In this document: positions 9,610 through 17,492 of the stretch, one piece after another
Layout of the letters: the number at the start of each line of letters is the position of its first letter
Numbering within the stretch: the stretch's first letter is position 1
Assembly: GCF_013365535.1 (NCBI RefSeq)
Contig: NZ_CP053590.1
Span: 1,292,501-1,356,500 of the forward strand
Length of the DNA: 64,000 nt
Direction of reading: 5' to 3'
Origin: Aquimarina sp. TRL1
GTDB taxonomy: Bacteria; Bacteroidota; Bacteroidia; Flavobacteriales; Flavobacteriaceae
Notes under the pieces: model-generated
What the model was told of the DNA's origin: nothing
The model's database searches: none
The model's input: the letters and a program-made list of their open reading frames with translations, nothing else
Translations under genes and position numbers: made by a program

Positions 9610-9641
9610 AAAAAGGTTTGATGAATTATCAAACCTTTTTT
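9610..9641 (+). terminator. Intrinsic terminator of trxA
   Basis: AAAAAGGTTTGAT (9610-9622) pairs with ATCAAACCTTTTT (9628-9640) around a 5-base loop, ending in a T run. Confidence 0.85.
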
Positions 9642-9667
9642 ATTTTACACATATAATCAAATACGAT

Positions 9668-10594
9668 ATGGATCTTCAAAAAGAAACAAATAAAACTTCT
9701 GGATTTATCAACCTAGAATTATTAGCGAAGCAGGTCGTTGAAGGGTTTATATCCGGAATGCACAAAAGCCCTTTTCATGGATTTTCTGCTGAGTTTGCAG
9801 AACACAAAATCTATAATAGTGGAGAGAGCACAAAACATATCGATTGGAAATTATATGCTAAAACCGATAAATTATACACTAAGCGCTATGAAGAAGAAAC
9901 CAATCTGCGATGCCATATTATCATAGATAACTCAGCTTCCATGCACTACCCAAAAATAAAAGAGCACCATATTGACACACTCAACAAAAGCAGTTTTGCA
10001 GCCTTAGCAAGCGCTTGCTTGATGCAGATTCTAAAAAAACAACGAGATGCCATAGGACTCAGCATATACAGTGACCAATACGATTATTATGCTCCGGAAA
10101 AAGGGAGTGAGCGACACCATCAGATGCTACTAAGCAAACTAAGTGAAATGGTCACTCGCTCCACCCCTAAGAACACCGATACTTACACCTATCTTCACCA
10201 AATCGCAGAGAAAATCCACAGACGCTCCCTTATTTTCTTATTTACTGACATGCTTCAGGCTAATACGAAACCTGAAAAATTATTCGATGCCTTACGACAC
10301 CTTAAGCACAACAAACACGAGGTCGTATTGTTTCATACTTTTGACGGAGATAAAGAAATTCAGTTTAATTTCGACAATACTCCTACTCGATTTGTAGATG
10401 TAGAAACAGGAGAATACATCAACTTATATGCTGATAACATCAAAGAAAATTACCAAAAAGCTGTCCAGGCATACTTCTATGAGTTAAAAATGAAATGCAC
10501 TCAATACAAAATAAAGTATGTCCCCGCTGATATCACAAAAAAATTCGACAAAATCCTAACCACCTATCTAATTGAACGACAAAAGTTTGTATAA
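9668..10594 (+). CDS. DUF58 domain protein (VWA-like)
   Basis: A 308-residue protein with the DUF58 signature: an N-terminal GMHKSPFHGFSAEFAEHKIYN region, the invariant IDWKLYAKTDKLYTKRYEEE block near residues 58-77, and a von Willebrand A-like core with a MIDAS-type DNSASM motif near 90. Proteins of this family usually sit in MoxR-DUF58-VWA clusters acting in envelope or metal-insertion processes, and the specific role is unknown. Here there is no MoxR ATPase beside it. There is no signal peptide, so it is cytoplasmic. It starts at an ATG 27 bp after the trxA terminator. Confidence 0.85.
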   Translation: MDLQKETNKTSGFINLELLAKQVVEGFISGMHKSPFHGFSAEFAEHKIYNSGESTKHIDWKLYAKTDKLYTKRYEEETNLRCHIIIDNSASMHYPKIKEHHIDTLNKSSFAALASACLMQILKKQRDAIGLSIYSDQYDYYAPEKGSERHHQMLLSKLSEMVTRSTPKNTDTYTYLHQIAEKIHRRSLIFLFTDMLQANTKPEKLFDALRHLKHNKHEVVLFHTFDGDKEIQFNFDNTPTRFVDVETGEYINLYADNIKENYQKAVQAYFYELKMKCTQYKIKYVPADITKKFDKILTTYLIERQKFV

Positions 10595-10631
10595 CTCCTC
10601 AAAAAAAAGTCTAAAAAAAAGTCAAAAAAGA

Positions 10632-10662
10632 TTTGTGGAAACGAAAAAGCGGTGTATATTTG
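10632..10662 (+). promoter_or_regulatory. Promoter of tRNA-Asp
   Basis: TTTG (10632-10635), a 19-bp spacer and TATATTTG (10655-10662) form a textbook Bacteroidota promoter, followed by CAACCGC. It lies 18 bp before the tRNA 5' end. Confidence 0.8.
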
Positions 10663-10680
10663 CAACCGCAATAACGCACT

Positions 10681-10754
10681 GGTCTGGTAGTTCAGTTGGT
10701 TAGAATACCTGCCTGTCACGCAGGGGGTCGCGGGTTCGAGTCCCGTCCAGACCG
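10681..10754 (+). tRNA. tRNA-Asp (GTC)
   Basis: A 74-nt cloverleaf. The acceptor GGTCTGG pairs exactly with CCAGACC, with discriminator G at 10754. The anticodon loop CTGTCAC gives GTC, and the T-arm is CGGGTTCGAGTCCCG. CCA is not encoded (CAA follows). It is monocistronic with its own promoter and terminator. Confidence 0.97.
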
Positions 10755-10763
10755 CAAAATTGC

Positions 10764-10796
10764 AAAAAGCTTCAATATTTTTTGAAGCTTTTTTTT
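10764..10796 (+). terminator. Terminator of tRNA-Asp
   Basis: AAAAAGCTTCAA (10764-10775) pairs with TTGAAGCTTTTT (10782-10793), followed by further T residues, starting 10 bp after the tRNA. Confidence 0.85.
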
Positions 10797-10820
10797 GCGC
10801 AATTAAAAATGTTGTGTTGT

Positions 10821-10890
10821 CCACGTTTAACGTGGTGGTTTAGTAATAAACCAATGAGAAGCTTTTCCAGCAAATGGAGAGGCTTTTTTA
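10821..10890 (+). ncRNA. Three abutting hairpins ending in a terminator, possible structured RNA
   Basis: CCACGTTTAACGTGG (10821-10835) is a perfect palindrome around one base. It abuts TGGTTTA-GTAA-TAAACCA (10836-10853). AAGCTTTTCCA (10859-10869) then pairs with TGGAGAGGCTT (10875-10885, two G-U pairs) and runs into Ts. The T run gives plus-strand polarity. It may be a tandem terminator for read-through from tRNA-Asp or a small RNA; no promoter was identified. Confidence 0.35.
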
Positions 10891-10903
10891 TTTTTATAAT
10901 TTT

Positions 10904-11413
10904 TTATACCGTCTGAAATAAAGCACTCCAATGCCCCAGAACAATATTTATATACATCACCAAAAACACAATAGCTACCACAAACTTGACAAAAGTTCCT
11001 GCCAAAAAACCAATAAAAGATCCCAAGGCTGCTTTTAGCGCTCTGGATGAATCCGAACTATCCTTAATAAGTTCTCCTATAAAAGCTCCTGCAAAAGGAC
11101 CTATAATAATCCCTAATGGTCCTAAAAATAAAATTCCGACAATCAATCCTAAAGAGCTTCCTATAACACCATATTTTGTCCCTCCAAATTTCTTCGTTCC
11201 CAATGCAGGTACTATATAATCCAATCCCCATACCAATACCGCAACCCCTAATGTTATCCCCAGAAAAGTCCAGTCTTCTTCAATCGTTTTTGTAAGATGA
11301 ATCAGTAACAACCCTATCCACGAGGTCAACGGACCAGGTAGCACCGGAAGAAAACTCCCTACAACCCCAAGAAAACACAATAGCAATCCAATTACTACCA
11401 AAGCTATATCCAT
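10904..11413 (-). CDS. DUF456 family membrane protein
   Basis: A 169-residue integral membrane protein with four to five hydrophobic segments and glycine-rich stretches typical of DUF456 (FLPVLPGPLTSWIGLLLIHL, GPFAGAFIGELI, ALGSFIGFLAGTFVK). The function of the family is unknown. The start is set at the ATG at 11413 (MDIALVVIG); an in-frame TTG at 11446 would add eleven mostly basic residues and is less likely. It is monocistronic on the minus strand. Confidence 0.8.
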   Translation of the reverse strand: MDIALVVIGLLLCFLGVVGSFLPVLPGPLTSWIGLLLIHLTKTIEEDWTFLGITLGVAVLVWGLDYIVPALGTKKFGGTKYGVIGSSLGLIVGILFLGPLGIIIGPFAGAFIGELIKDSSDSSRALKAALGSFIGFLAGTFVKFVVAIVFLVMYINIVLGHWSALFQTV

Positions 11414-11630
11414 ATCTGCTTTTTTTTTAAAATATTTGACGATCAACTAATTAAATTGTTACACTCTAGAACTAAAAAAATAGTTATATTAGTACTTCAA
11501 ACACTCCCCCGCTAAATTACTAATTATAACATCTAAAAATTACATGAAACAGGTCATAACATGCGTGTTACTATTCAACACATGCCTGTTTGGAAAAATT
11601 TCATGTAATACGAAATAACAATGTAAACCC

Positions 11631-12770
11631 ATGAAATCATTTTTTTTAGGAACTATTTGCATGTACATTACTTTTAGTCATGCCCAAACATCGGTTACTA
11701 TAGCTGACAGCCTTTTTCAGGTTGGGGAATATCAAAAAGCAATTGCTCTCTATCAAAAAAACACCTCTTCTCCCTTATATGATACCAAGATTGCCAAAGC
11801 TTATAATGCGCTGGGGAATCATCAACAGGCTCTTACTTACTACCACCGAGCCATCACTAAAAACCCCTCCTTAATTCCGACAACACTGGCATATGGAAAA
11901 CTGTTACTCACCACCAAAAAACTCAAACAGGCGGACAGCCTCTTCCTCTATCTCACCACAACCTACCCTTCTAATCCTAACTTTCATTATCACTTAGGCA
12001 TTACTAAAGAACAGCGACAAGACTCTTCATATATAGTCTCTTATAAAACTGCTTTTTCTCTGGATAGTACTCATCAAAAAAGCTGCTATAAAGTTGCTAA
12101 GTATTACATGCAAAAAAGAAAGTATGACCTAACAAAAACAACTGCCTTAAGAGGACTATCTTCCTATCCTGAAAATCCTCAGTTATTAAGCATATTAGGT
12201 CAAAATAATTTTCTGAGAAGTTATTATGATCGTGCCATTCCTTTTTTCAAAAAATTACTGGAATTAGGATACGAAAGTGGGTTTATCCATACCAAAATCG
12301 CCACTGCGTATCTAAAAACATCCGACTATGACAAGGCTATTATCCATTACAAAAAAGCCTTAGAATTCGAACAAAAACCTCATCTATATAGCCAGATAGG
12401 CTCTATATACGGTCGTCTTAATGATCATACACAATCTTTAGAAAACCACAAAAAAGCTCTAAAGCTAAAAAACACTCCGGTAGATCAGGAACTTATTGAT
12501 ATTGCTATGGCATATCGACATCAGGAACAATGGGAAAAAGCTATACAATACATTAAGTCTGCTATAAGAGAAAATCCTCGTTCACAAAAAGCACATTATC
12601 AAATGGCACTATTTGCAGATGCTTACTATGACGACCCAAATACCAAACTCAAGTATTACGAAACCTTCACAAATACCTTTGGAGAACAACAACACAAGTA
12701 CATGCAATTTATGGTAGAAAAAAGAATCGAACAATTACAAAAAGAGATCGAACAACAGAAAGAAAAATAA
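11631..12770 (+). CDS. Exported TPR-repeat protein
   Basis: A 379-residue protein with a signal peptide (residues 1-18, ending SHA-Q) followed by about eight tetratricopeptide repeats (ADSLFQVGEYQKAIALYQKN, YNALGNHQQALTYYHRAIT, AYLKTSDYDKAIIHYKKAL and so on). The C-terminus is a charged helix (QLQKEIEQQKEK). It is probably a periplasmic or envelope-associated scaffold; partners are unknown. It is followed after 108 bp by a small lipoprotein gene that may be cotranscribed. Confidence 0.85.
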   Translation: MKSFFLGTICMYITFSHAQTSVTIADSLFQVGEYQKAIALYQKNTSSPLYDTKIAKAYNALGNHQQALTYYHRAITKNPSLIPTTLAYGKLLLTTKKLKQADSLFLYLTTTYPSNPNFHYHLGITKEQRQDSSYIVSYKTAFSLDSTHQKSCYKVAKYYMQKRKYDLTKTTALRGLSSYPENPQLLSILGQNNFLRSYYDRAIPFFKKLLELGYESGFIHTKIATAYLKTSDYDKAIIHYKKALEFEQKPHLYSQIGSIYGRLNDHTQSLENHKKALKLKNTPVDQELIDIAMAYRHQEQWEKAIQYIKSAIRENPRSQKAHYQMALFADAYYDDPNTKLKYYETFTNTFGEQQHKYMQFMVEKRIEQLQKEIEQQKEK

Positions 12771-12844
12771 CACAAAAAGCTCTCAAAATACCTAAAATTA
12801 GATAGTTTTCTTTGATACAGCTGTTACTTTTAGAAAAAATATGT

Positions 12845-12872
12845 AGCTTGCCTTTTTGAAAAAAGGCAGGCT
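12845..12872 (+). promoter_or_regulatory. Hairpin directly upstream of the lipoprotein start
   Basis: AGCTTGCCTTTTT (12845-12857) pairs with AAAAAGGCAGGCT (12860-12872), 13 bp with one G-U. The structure ends six bases before the ATG at 12879, so it would cover the ribosome-landing zone. It could attenuate translation or mark the end of the preceding transcript. Confidence 0.35.
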
Positions 12873-12878
12873 TGTACG

Positions 12879-13358
12879 ATGGGCAAAAACAATTGGCATA
12901 TAATTCTGTTACTCTTTTTTTTATCTTCCTGTGATTTCTTTCTTCCTAAAAAAGAAAGCCGAGAAGATATTGTAAAAAAAGAATGGGAAAAACTCAATCA
13001 GCACGAAGTTGAGCAACCACCCTTATTTACTAACTGCAAGAATGAACCCAAAGAAACATTAGAGATCTGTTTCAGCAATACTATTACTACTCATATTGAG
13101 CAATTTTTATCTGATTATACAGTCGTACTAAAAAAAGCTACCCAAGACACTGTATGGGTCTCTATTATTATCGACAAAGAAGGAGGAATCACTTACAAAG
13201 ATTTTGAACCCCCTGCTTTTTTAGAAAAACAGATCCCCAATTTCAAAACACTTCTTACAGAAAGTCTTCTATCACTACCCGAAGTAAAACCAGGACATGT
13301 ACGAGGCACTACAGTAACCACACAATACCGGTTGCCTATCCTGATCAAAGTAGATTGA
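12879..13358 (+). CDS. Small lipoprotein with TonB C-terminal-like end
   Basis: A 159-residue lipoprotein (lipobox LSSC at 15-18). The C-terminal 60 residues (LTESLLSLPEVKPGHVRGTTVTTQYRLPILIKV) resemble the TonB C-terminal pattern in which 'lP..kPg..rG..V...y.lPi.f.v' closes the domain, but there is no TonB transmembrane/proline region. It is therefore an envelope protein of unknown role. It sits between the TPR gene and ruvC, 32 bp before the latter's frame. Confidence 0.6.
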   Translation: MGKNNWHIILLLFFLSSCDFFLPKKESREDIVKKEWEKLNQHEVEQPPLFTNCKNEPKETLEICFSNTITTHIEQFLSDYTVVLKKATQDTVWVSIIIDKEGGITYKDFEPPAFLEKQIPNFKTLLTESLLSLPEVKPGHVRGTTVTTQYRLPILIKVD

Positions 13359-13408
13359 TCAAGAAGTTTACTAAGAGGAAATGATTAGATTTGCATAAAT
13401 TATTCTTT

Positions 13409-13966
13409 TTGGAAAACGAACACATAATACTAGGTATTGATCCAGGAACCACCATTATGGGATTTGGTCTGATAAAAGTAGTCAACAAAAAAATGTCTTT
13501 TCTGCAACTCAATGAGCTTCAGCTAGGCAAATATGAAGATCACTACCTAAAGCTAAAGCTTATTTTCGAACGTACCATAGAACTTATAGATACATACAAT
13601 CCTGATGAGATAGCAATTGAAGCTCCTTTTTTTGGAAAAAACGTACAATCTATGCTCAAACTCGGAAGGGCACAGGGAGTAGCGATGGCAGCAGGACTTA
13701 GTCGGGAAGTACCTATTACCGAATACTCTCCTAAGAAAATAAAGATGGCTATTACCGGAAACGGAAATGCCACTAAAGAACAGGTCGCCAAAATGCTACA
13801 AGGAATGCTTAAATTAAAACAACTTCCCAAAAACCTGGACTCTACAGATGGTCTTGCTGCCGCAGTTTGCCATTTTTATAATATGGGAAAACCAAATACT
13901 ACTCAAAAAAGCTATACCGGCTGGGCCGCCTTTGTTAAGCAAAATGACAAAAGGATCAAAAAATAG
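13409..13966 (+). CDS. ruvC: Crossover junction endodeoxyribonuclease RuvC
   Basis: A Holliday-junction resolvase. The RNase H-like core begins HIILGIDPGTTIMGFG (first catalytic Asp in GIDPGT), followed by EIAIEAPFF (Glu) and the C-terminal STDGLAAAVCHF acidic site. Length is 185-191 residues, normal for the family. No ATG precedes the conserved core: candidate starts are TTG 13391 (preceded by AGAGGA about 11 bp upstream) and TTG 13409. The latter gives MENEHIILGID, closest to the usual N-terminus, and is chosen tentatively. Confidence 0.9.
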   Translation: MENEHIILGIDPGTTIMGFGLIKVVNKKMSFLQLNELQLGKYEDHYLKLKLIFERTIELIDTYNPDEIAIEAPFFGKNVQSMLKLGRAQGVAMAAGLSREVPITEYSPKKIKMAITGNGNATKEQVAKMLQGMLKLKQLPKNLDSTDGLAAAVCHFYNMGKPNTTQKSYTGWAAFVKQNDKRIKK

Positions 13967-14034
13967 AAACAAACTCGATCCAAAATTTAGTATTTTACTC
14001 CTCTTTTGATAATTAACCCTAAAAACAAAATAAG

Positions 14035-15171
14035 ATTAGCGGTATTTATATCCATATTCCTTTTTGCAAACAGGCATGCCATTATTGCGATTTTCACTTT
14101 TCTACTTCCTTAAAAAGAAAAGATCAGATGATCTTTGCTTTGTGTGAAGAGTTAAAAATAAGAAGGTCAGAAGTAGCCGATTACGAAATTATTAACACTA
14201 TTTATTTTGGAGGCGGAACCCCGAGTATTCTAAAATCGGAAGAGATTCGTTTTATTATAGATACCATTTATGAAACCTATTTGGTTGCTGATGAGGCAGA
14301 AATTACACTGGAAGCGAACCCTGATGACCTTACTCCCGAAGCTATTAGTATTTGGGCAAATTCTCCTATCAACAGACTTAGTATTGGTATTCAATCTTTT
14401 TTTGAAGAAGATCTGGAAATGATGAACCGTGCCCATTCGGCAGAGGAAGCACTACAATGTTTACAACTGGCAGCAGCACATTTTGACAATATTTCTATCG
14501 ATTTAATTTATGGAATCCCAGGAATGACAATTGATCGCTGGAAACAGAACCTGGAACTCGCTCTAGCCTCCAAGGTCCCGCATATTTCCAGTTATGCACT
14601 TACTGTAGAACCTAAAACTGCACTAGATGCTTATATCAGAAAAGGAAAAATTCCAGCTCCCAGAGACGAGGTGGCACAACAGCATTTCGAACTATTAATC
14701 GATACTCTGGAAACCGCTGGATTTATCAATTATGAATTTTCTAATTTTGGAAAACCTGGCTTCTTTAGCAAAAATAATACTGCATACTGGCAAGGAAAAC
14801 CCTATTTAGGCATTGGACCATCAGCACACTCCTTTAACGGAATACAACGCAGCTGGAATATCCCCAACAACATCAAATATATAGACGCATTAGCACAAAA
14901 AGAGTTACCAAGAGAAATCGAAACTCTCAGCACTCAAGATCGCTATAATGAATATATTATGACCGGTCTTCGAACCATCTGGGGAGTTTCTCTAACCAAA
15001 GTACTACAAGAATATGGAGATTCATATCACTCCTATCTATTACAACATGCCCAACGGTTTATCGACAAGCAATTGCTTACCATTGAAGACAACACTCTTT
15101 TGATTACCAAAAAAGGAAAGTTTTTGAGCGATGGAATTGCAAGTGATCTTTTCTTTTTAAATTTAACCTAA
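14035..15171 (+). CDS. hemW: Radical SAM heme chaperone HemW, apparent ATT start
   Basis: The first ATG in frame (14128) would remove the radical SAM cluster motif. Reading upstream in the same frame gives (M)SGIYIHIPFCKQACHYCDF, with the CxxxCxxC cysteines at residues 11, 15 and 18. The frame is closed by TAA at 14020-14022, leaving ATT at 14035 as the only recognised start codon; it gives 378 residues, the family norm. GGGTPS and the QSF/HemW-specific regions follow. HemW is a heme-binding chaperone related to HemN. It starts 68 bp after ruvC. Confidence 0.88.
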   Translation: MSGIYIHIPFCKQACHYCDFHFSTSLKRKDQMIFALCEELKIRRSEVADYEIINTIYFGGGTPSILKSEEIRFIIDTIYETYLVADEAEITLEANPDDLTPEAISIWANSPINRLSIGIQSFFEEDLEMMNRAHSAEEALQCLQLAAAHFDNISIDLIYGIPGMTIDRWKQNLELALASKVPHISSYALTVEPKTALDAYIRKGKIPAPRDEVAQQHFELLIDTLETAGFINYEFSNFGKPGFFSKNNTAYWQGKPYLGIGPSAHSFNGIQRSWNIPNNIKYIDALAQKELPREIETLSTQDRYNEYIMTGLRTIWGVSLTKVLQEYGDSYHSYLLQHAQRFIDKQLLTIEDNTLLITKKGKFLSDGIASDLFFLNLT

Positions 15172-15202
15172 CGAACCTAGTACTGTAGTCAATTAAACAC
15201 TT

Positions 15203-15970
15203 ATGGATCGCATCATTCTACAACACCAAAACGAATATACAATAGATCTATCAGCACCTATTGATATCTCTATCCCTATACGAGCTTCTACTACTAATGT
15301 AAATGCCTGGTATATCCCTCCTCCTGTAATCACCCCAGTCACGGAAGGAAACTGGATCGGGAAAGTATCAGAAGGTGCCTCTACCAATTTTAACAACATT
15401 ATCTTTAATCCTCACGGACATGGAACTCATACCGAATGCGTAGGTCATATCACTGAAGAGTTCCACAGCATTAATCGTTCTTTACAGCGATTCTTTTTTA
15501 TAGCACAATTAATATCAGTAACCCCAGAGGAAAAAGAAGGGGATAAAGTCATCACCAAAGCTATGATTGCTTCAAAATTAACCTCTTCAGTAGAAGCAGT
15601 CATCCTCAGGACACTCCCCAATACTGAAGATAAATTATCTAGGCAGTACTCTCATACAAATTGGGCGTATTTATCCGAAGAAGCTGCTACATTCTTGCGA
15701 GAATCAGGAGTAAATCACCTGTTGATTGACCTACCATCAGTAGACAAAGAAAAAGATGACGGAAAATTACTGGCACATAAAGCTTTCTGGCGATACCCCC
15801 AGCAACCCCGCTATAATGCAACCATAACAGAAATGATTTATGTGCCGGAACACATTACAGATGACAGGTACTTATTAAATTTACAGATTGCAGCATTTGA
15901 CAACGATGCTTCTCCCAGCAAACCAATTTTGTACCGACTACACTCACCTCCTATTCCTGATAGTAAATAA
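15203..15970 (+). CDS. Cyclase-family hydrolase (kynurenine formamidase-like)
   Basis: A 255-residue cytoplasmic protein with the metal-binding signature of the cyclase/formamidase family, NPHGHGTHTECVGH (residues 70-83), where HxGTHxD-type ligands bind Zn/Mn. A second block, GVNHLLIDLPSVD near residue 175, contributes the later conserved positions. Known members hydrolyse N-formylkynurenine or cyclic amides; the substrate cannot be assigned, and no tryptophan-catabolic genes are adjacent. It begins at an ATG 31 bp after hemW and is probably cotranscribed. Confidence 0.8.
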   Translation: MDRIILQHQNEYTIDLSAPIDISIPIRASTTNVNAWYIPPPVITPVTEGNWIGKVSEGASTNFNNIIFNPHGHGTHTECVGHITEEFHSINRSLQRFFFIAQLISVTPEEKEGDKVITKAMIASKLTSSVEAVILRTLPNTEDKLSRQYSHTNWAYLSEEAATFLRESGVNHLLIDLPSVDKEKDDGKLLAHKAFWRYPQQPRYNATITEMIYVPEHITDDRYLLNLQIAAFDNDASPSKPILYRLHSPPIPDSK

Positions 15971-16075
15971 AGTATCCCAAGTATGTATTTAAAAAATTAA
16001 AAACAAATTAAAGAATCTGGGGCAATGATAAAATCTCATACAGCCCTTATTTTGTGAACAAAATAAAAAAGTAAT

Positions 16076-16696
16076 ATGGAGTTATTATTTATTGGACTGA
16101 TCGGAGGAGCCATCTTTTCCTACTTTATTTTTGCAAAGTTTAGTGCTTCTAAAAAAAGAACCACTATAGAATCACAGTCCGTAATTCTTATGGAGAAAAT
16201 AAAAAGCGTGTGCAAACTAGTGACTGTAGAGGGAGATTTTGCAGAAATCTACCACTATGAAAGTGTCAAAGAAAAATTTTTCAGCTTACTTACCGGAAAG
16301 AAAAAAGCACTAATCCTTATTGATGCCAAAGCACATGTAGGATTTGATCTCTCCAAAATCAAACTAGAGAGTGACACTAAAAAAAAACGCATTATTCTCA
16401 CACAGTTTCCGCAACCACAAATCCTGACCATAGAAACCGATTTTAAATACTATGACAAAAAAGAAGGTTGGCTTAATCCTATGACATCTTCAGATCTGAC
16501 AGAAATAAATAAAGAAGCGAAGCAATTTATTATCGATAAAATTCCCCAAAGTGGTCTCTTGGAATCTGCAAAAAAAGAAGCTTTAACCGCTATTTCTATT
16601 ATGGAAACACTGGCACAATCAATTGGATGGACGCTGGATTATTCTGCTATTGAATTACAAGAAGGAGAAACAAATAAATTAATAGATAACTCTTGA
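16076..16696 (+). CDS. DUF4230 membrane-anchored protein
   Basis: A 206-residue protein with an N-terminal membrane anchor (LLFIGLIGGAIFSYFIFAKF). The soluble part contains the DUF4230 pattern: VCKLVTVEGDFAEIYHYE, KKALILIDAKAHVGFDL and YYDKKEGWLNPMTSSDL. The function of the family is unknown; the topology suggests the domain faces the periplasm or is membrane-associated. Its TGA overlaps the ATG of the next gene (ATGA-like junction TGATG), so translational coupling is likely. Confidence 0.8.
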   Translation: MELLFIGLIGGAIFSYFIFAKFSASKKRTTIESQSVILMEKIKSVCKLVTVEGDFAEIYHYESVKEKFFSLLTGKKKALILIDAKAHVGFDLSKIKLESDTKKKRIILTQFPQPQILTIETDFKYYDKKEGWLNPMTSSDLTEINKEAKQFIIDKIPQSGLLESAKKEALTAISIMETLAQSIGWTLDYSAIELQEGETNKLIDNS

Positions 16697-17115
16697 TGAA
16701 TATTACTATTTCTACAGATAAAAACCTATTGGATGTAGATTGCATTCATCAGTTTCTAACCCATTCTTATTGGGCAAGGGGCAGAACCAAAAAAGAAGTC
16801 GCACTTAGTATAGAACATTCACTAAATTTCGGAATGTACCTCGATCAGGAACAAATCGGATATGCCAGAGTCGTCACTGATTTTATCCTTTTTGGTTACC
16901 TCCTAGATGTTTTTATTATCGAGGAGCATCGCGGAAAAGGATATGCCAAAATGTTGATCCGTCATATCCTGCAATATAAGACGGTAAACAACGTTCAAAA
17001 ATGGATGCTCAACACCAAAGATGCTCAGGGACTCTATAAAAAATTCGGATTTGTCCCATATGAAAATCCTACTTCAACTATGATGCAAAAAACCAGTAAA
17101 CCTCCAATAATATGA
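16696..17115 (+). CDS. GNAT family N-acetyltransferase
   Basis: A 139-residue acetyl-CoA-dependent N-acetyltransferase with the GNAT acetyl-CoA loop in the motif A block LLDVFIIEEHRGKGYAKMLIRHIL and the C-terminal TKDAQGLYKKFGFVPYENP block typical of small GNATs. The acceptor substrate is unknown. The start is taken at ATG 16696 overlapping the preceding stop; TTG 16693 would add one residue. The stop overlaps the next start, giving a chain of three coupled genes. Confidence 0.85.
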   Translation: MNITISTDKNLLDVDCIHQFLTHSYWARGRTKKEVALSIEHSLNFGMYLDQEQIGYARVVTDFILFGYLLDVFIIEEHRGKGYAKMLIRHILQYKTVNNVQKWMLNTKDAQGLYKKFGFVPYENPTSTMMQKTSKPPII

Positions 17116-17468
17116 ACATAGAAGAATTTCGAAATTATTGTTTACAAAAAAAAGGAGTCACTGAAGAATTTCCTTTTGATAAAACAACATTGGTATTTAA
17201 GGTTATGGGAAAGGCCTTTGCTCTGACAGGACTAGATCGACTACCGTTTAGTGTCAATTTAAAATGCGATCCGGATCGCGCTATTGAACTACGAGAATCT
17301 CATCCACAGGTAGCTCCTGGATATCATATGAATAAAAAACACTGGAATACTGTTACTTTCTCTGATGGTTTACCGACTCATCTATTGATTGACTTAATTG
17401 ATCACTCTTATGAACTCGTTGTCAACGGACTGACCAAGAAAGCAAAAGAAATCTTAAAAAATCTATAA
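17112..17468 (+). CDS. MmcQ/YjbR family protein
   Basis: A 118-residue protein of the MmcQ/YjbR (CyaY-like fold) family. It has the N-terminal RNYCLQKKGVTEEFPFD block, FKVMGKAFALTGL, and the C-terminal PGYHMNKKHWNTV signature with a DHSYELV helix. It may be DNA-binding, but the function is unproven. It overlaps the GNAT gene by four bases (ATGA). Confidence 0.88.
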   Translation: MNIEEFRNYCLQKKGVTEEFPFDKTTLVFKVMGKAFALTGLDRLPFSVNLKCDPDRAIELRESHPQVAPGYHMNKKHWNTVTFSDGLPTHLLIDLIDHSYELVVNGLTKKAKEILKNL

Positions 17469-17492
17469 GTACTCTAATTGTCACCAAAACAA

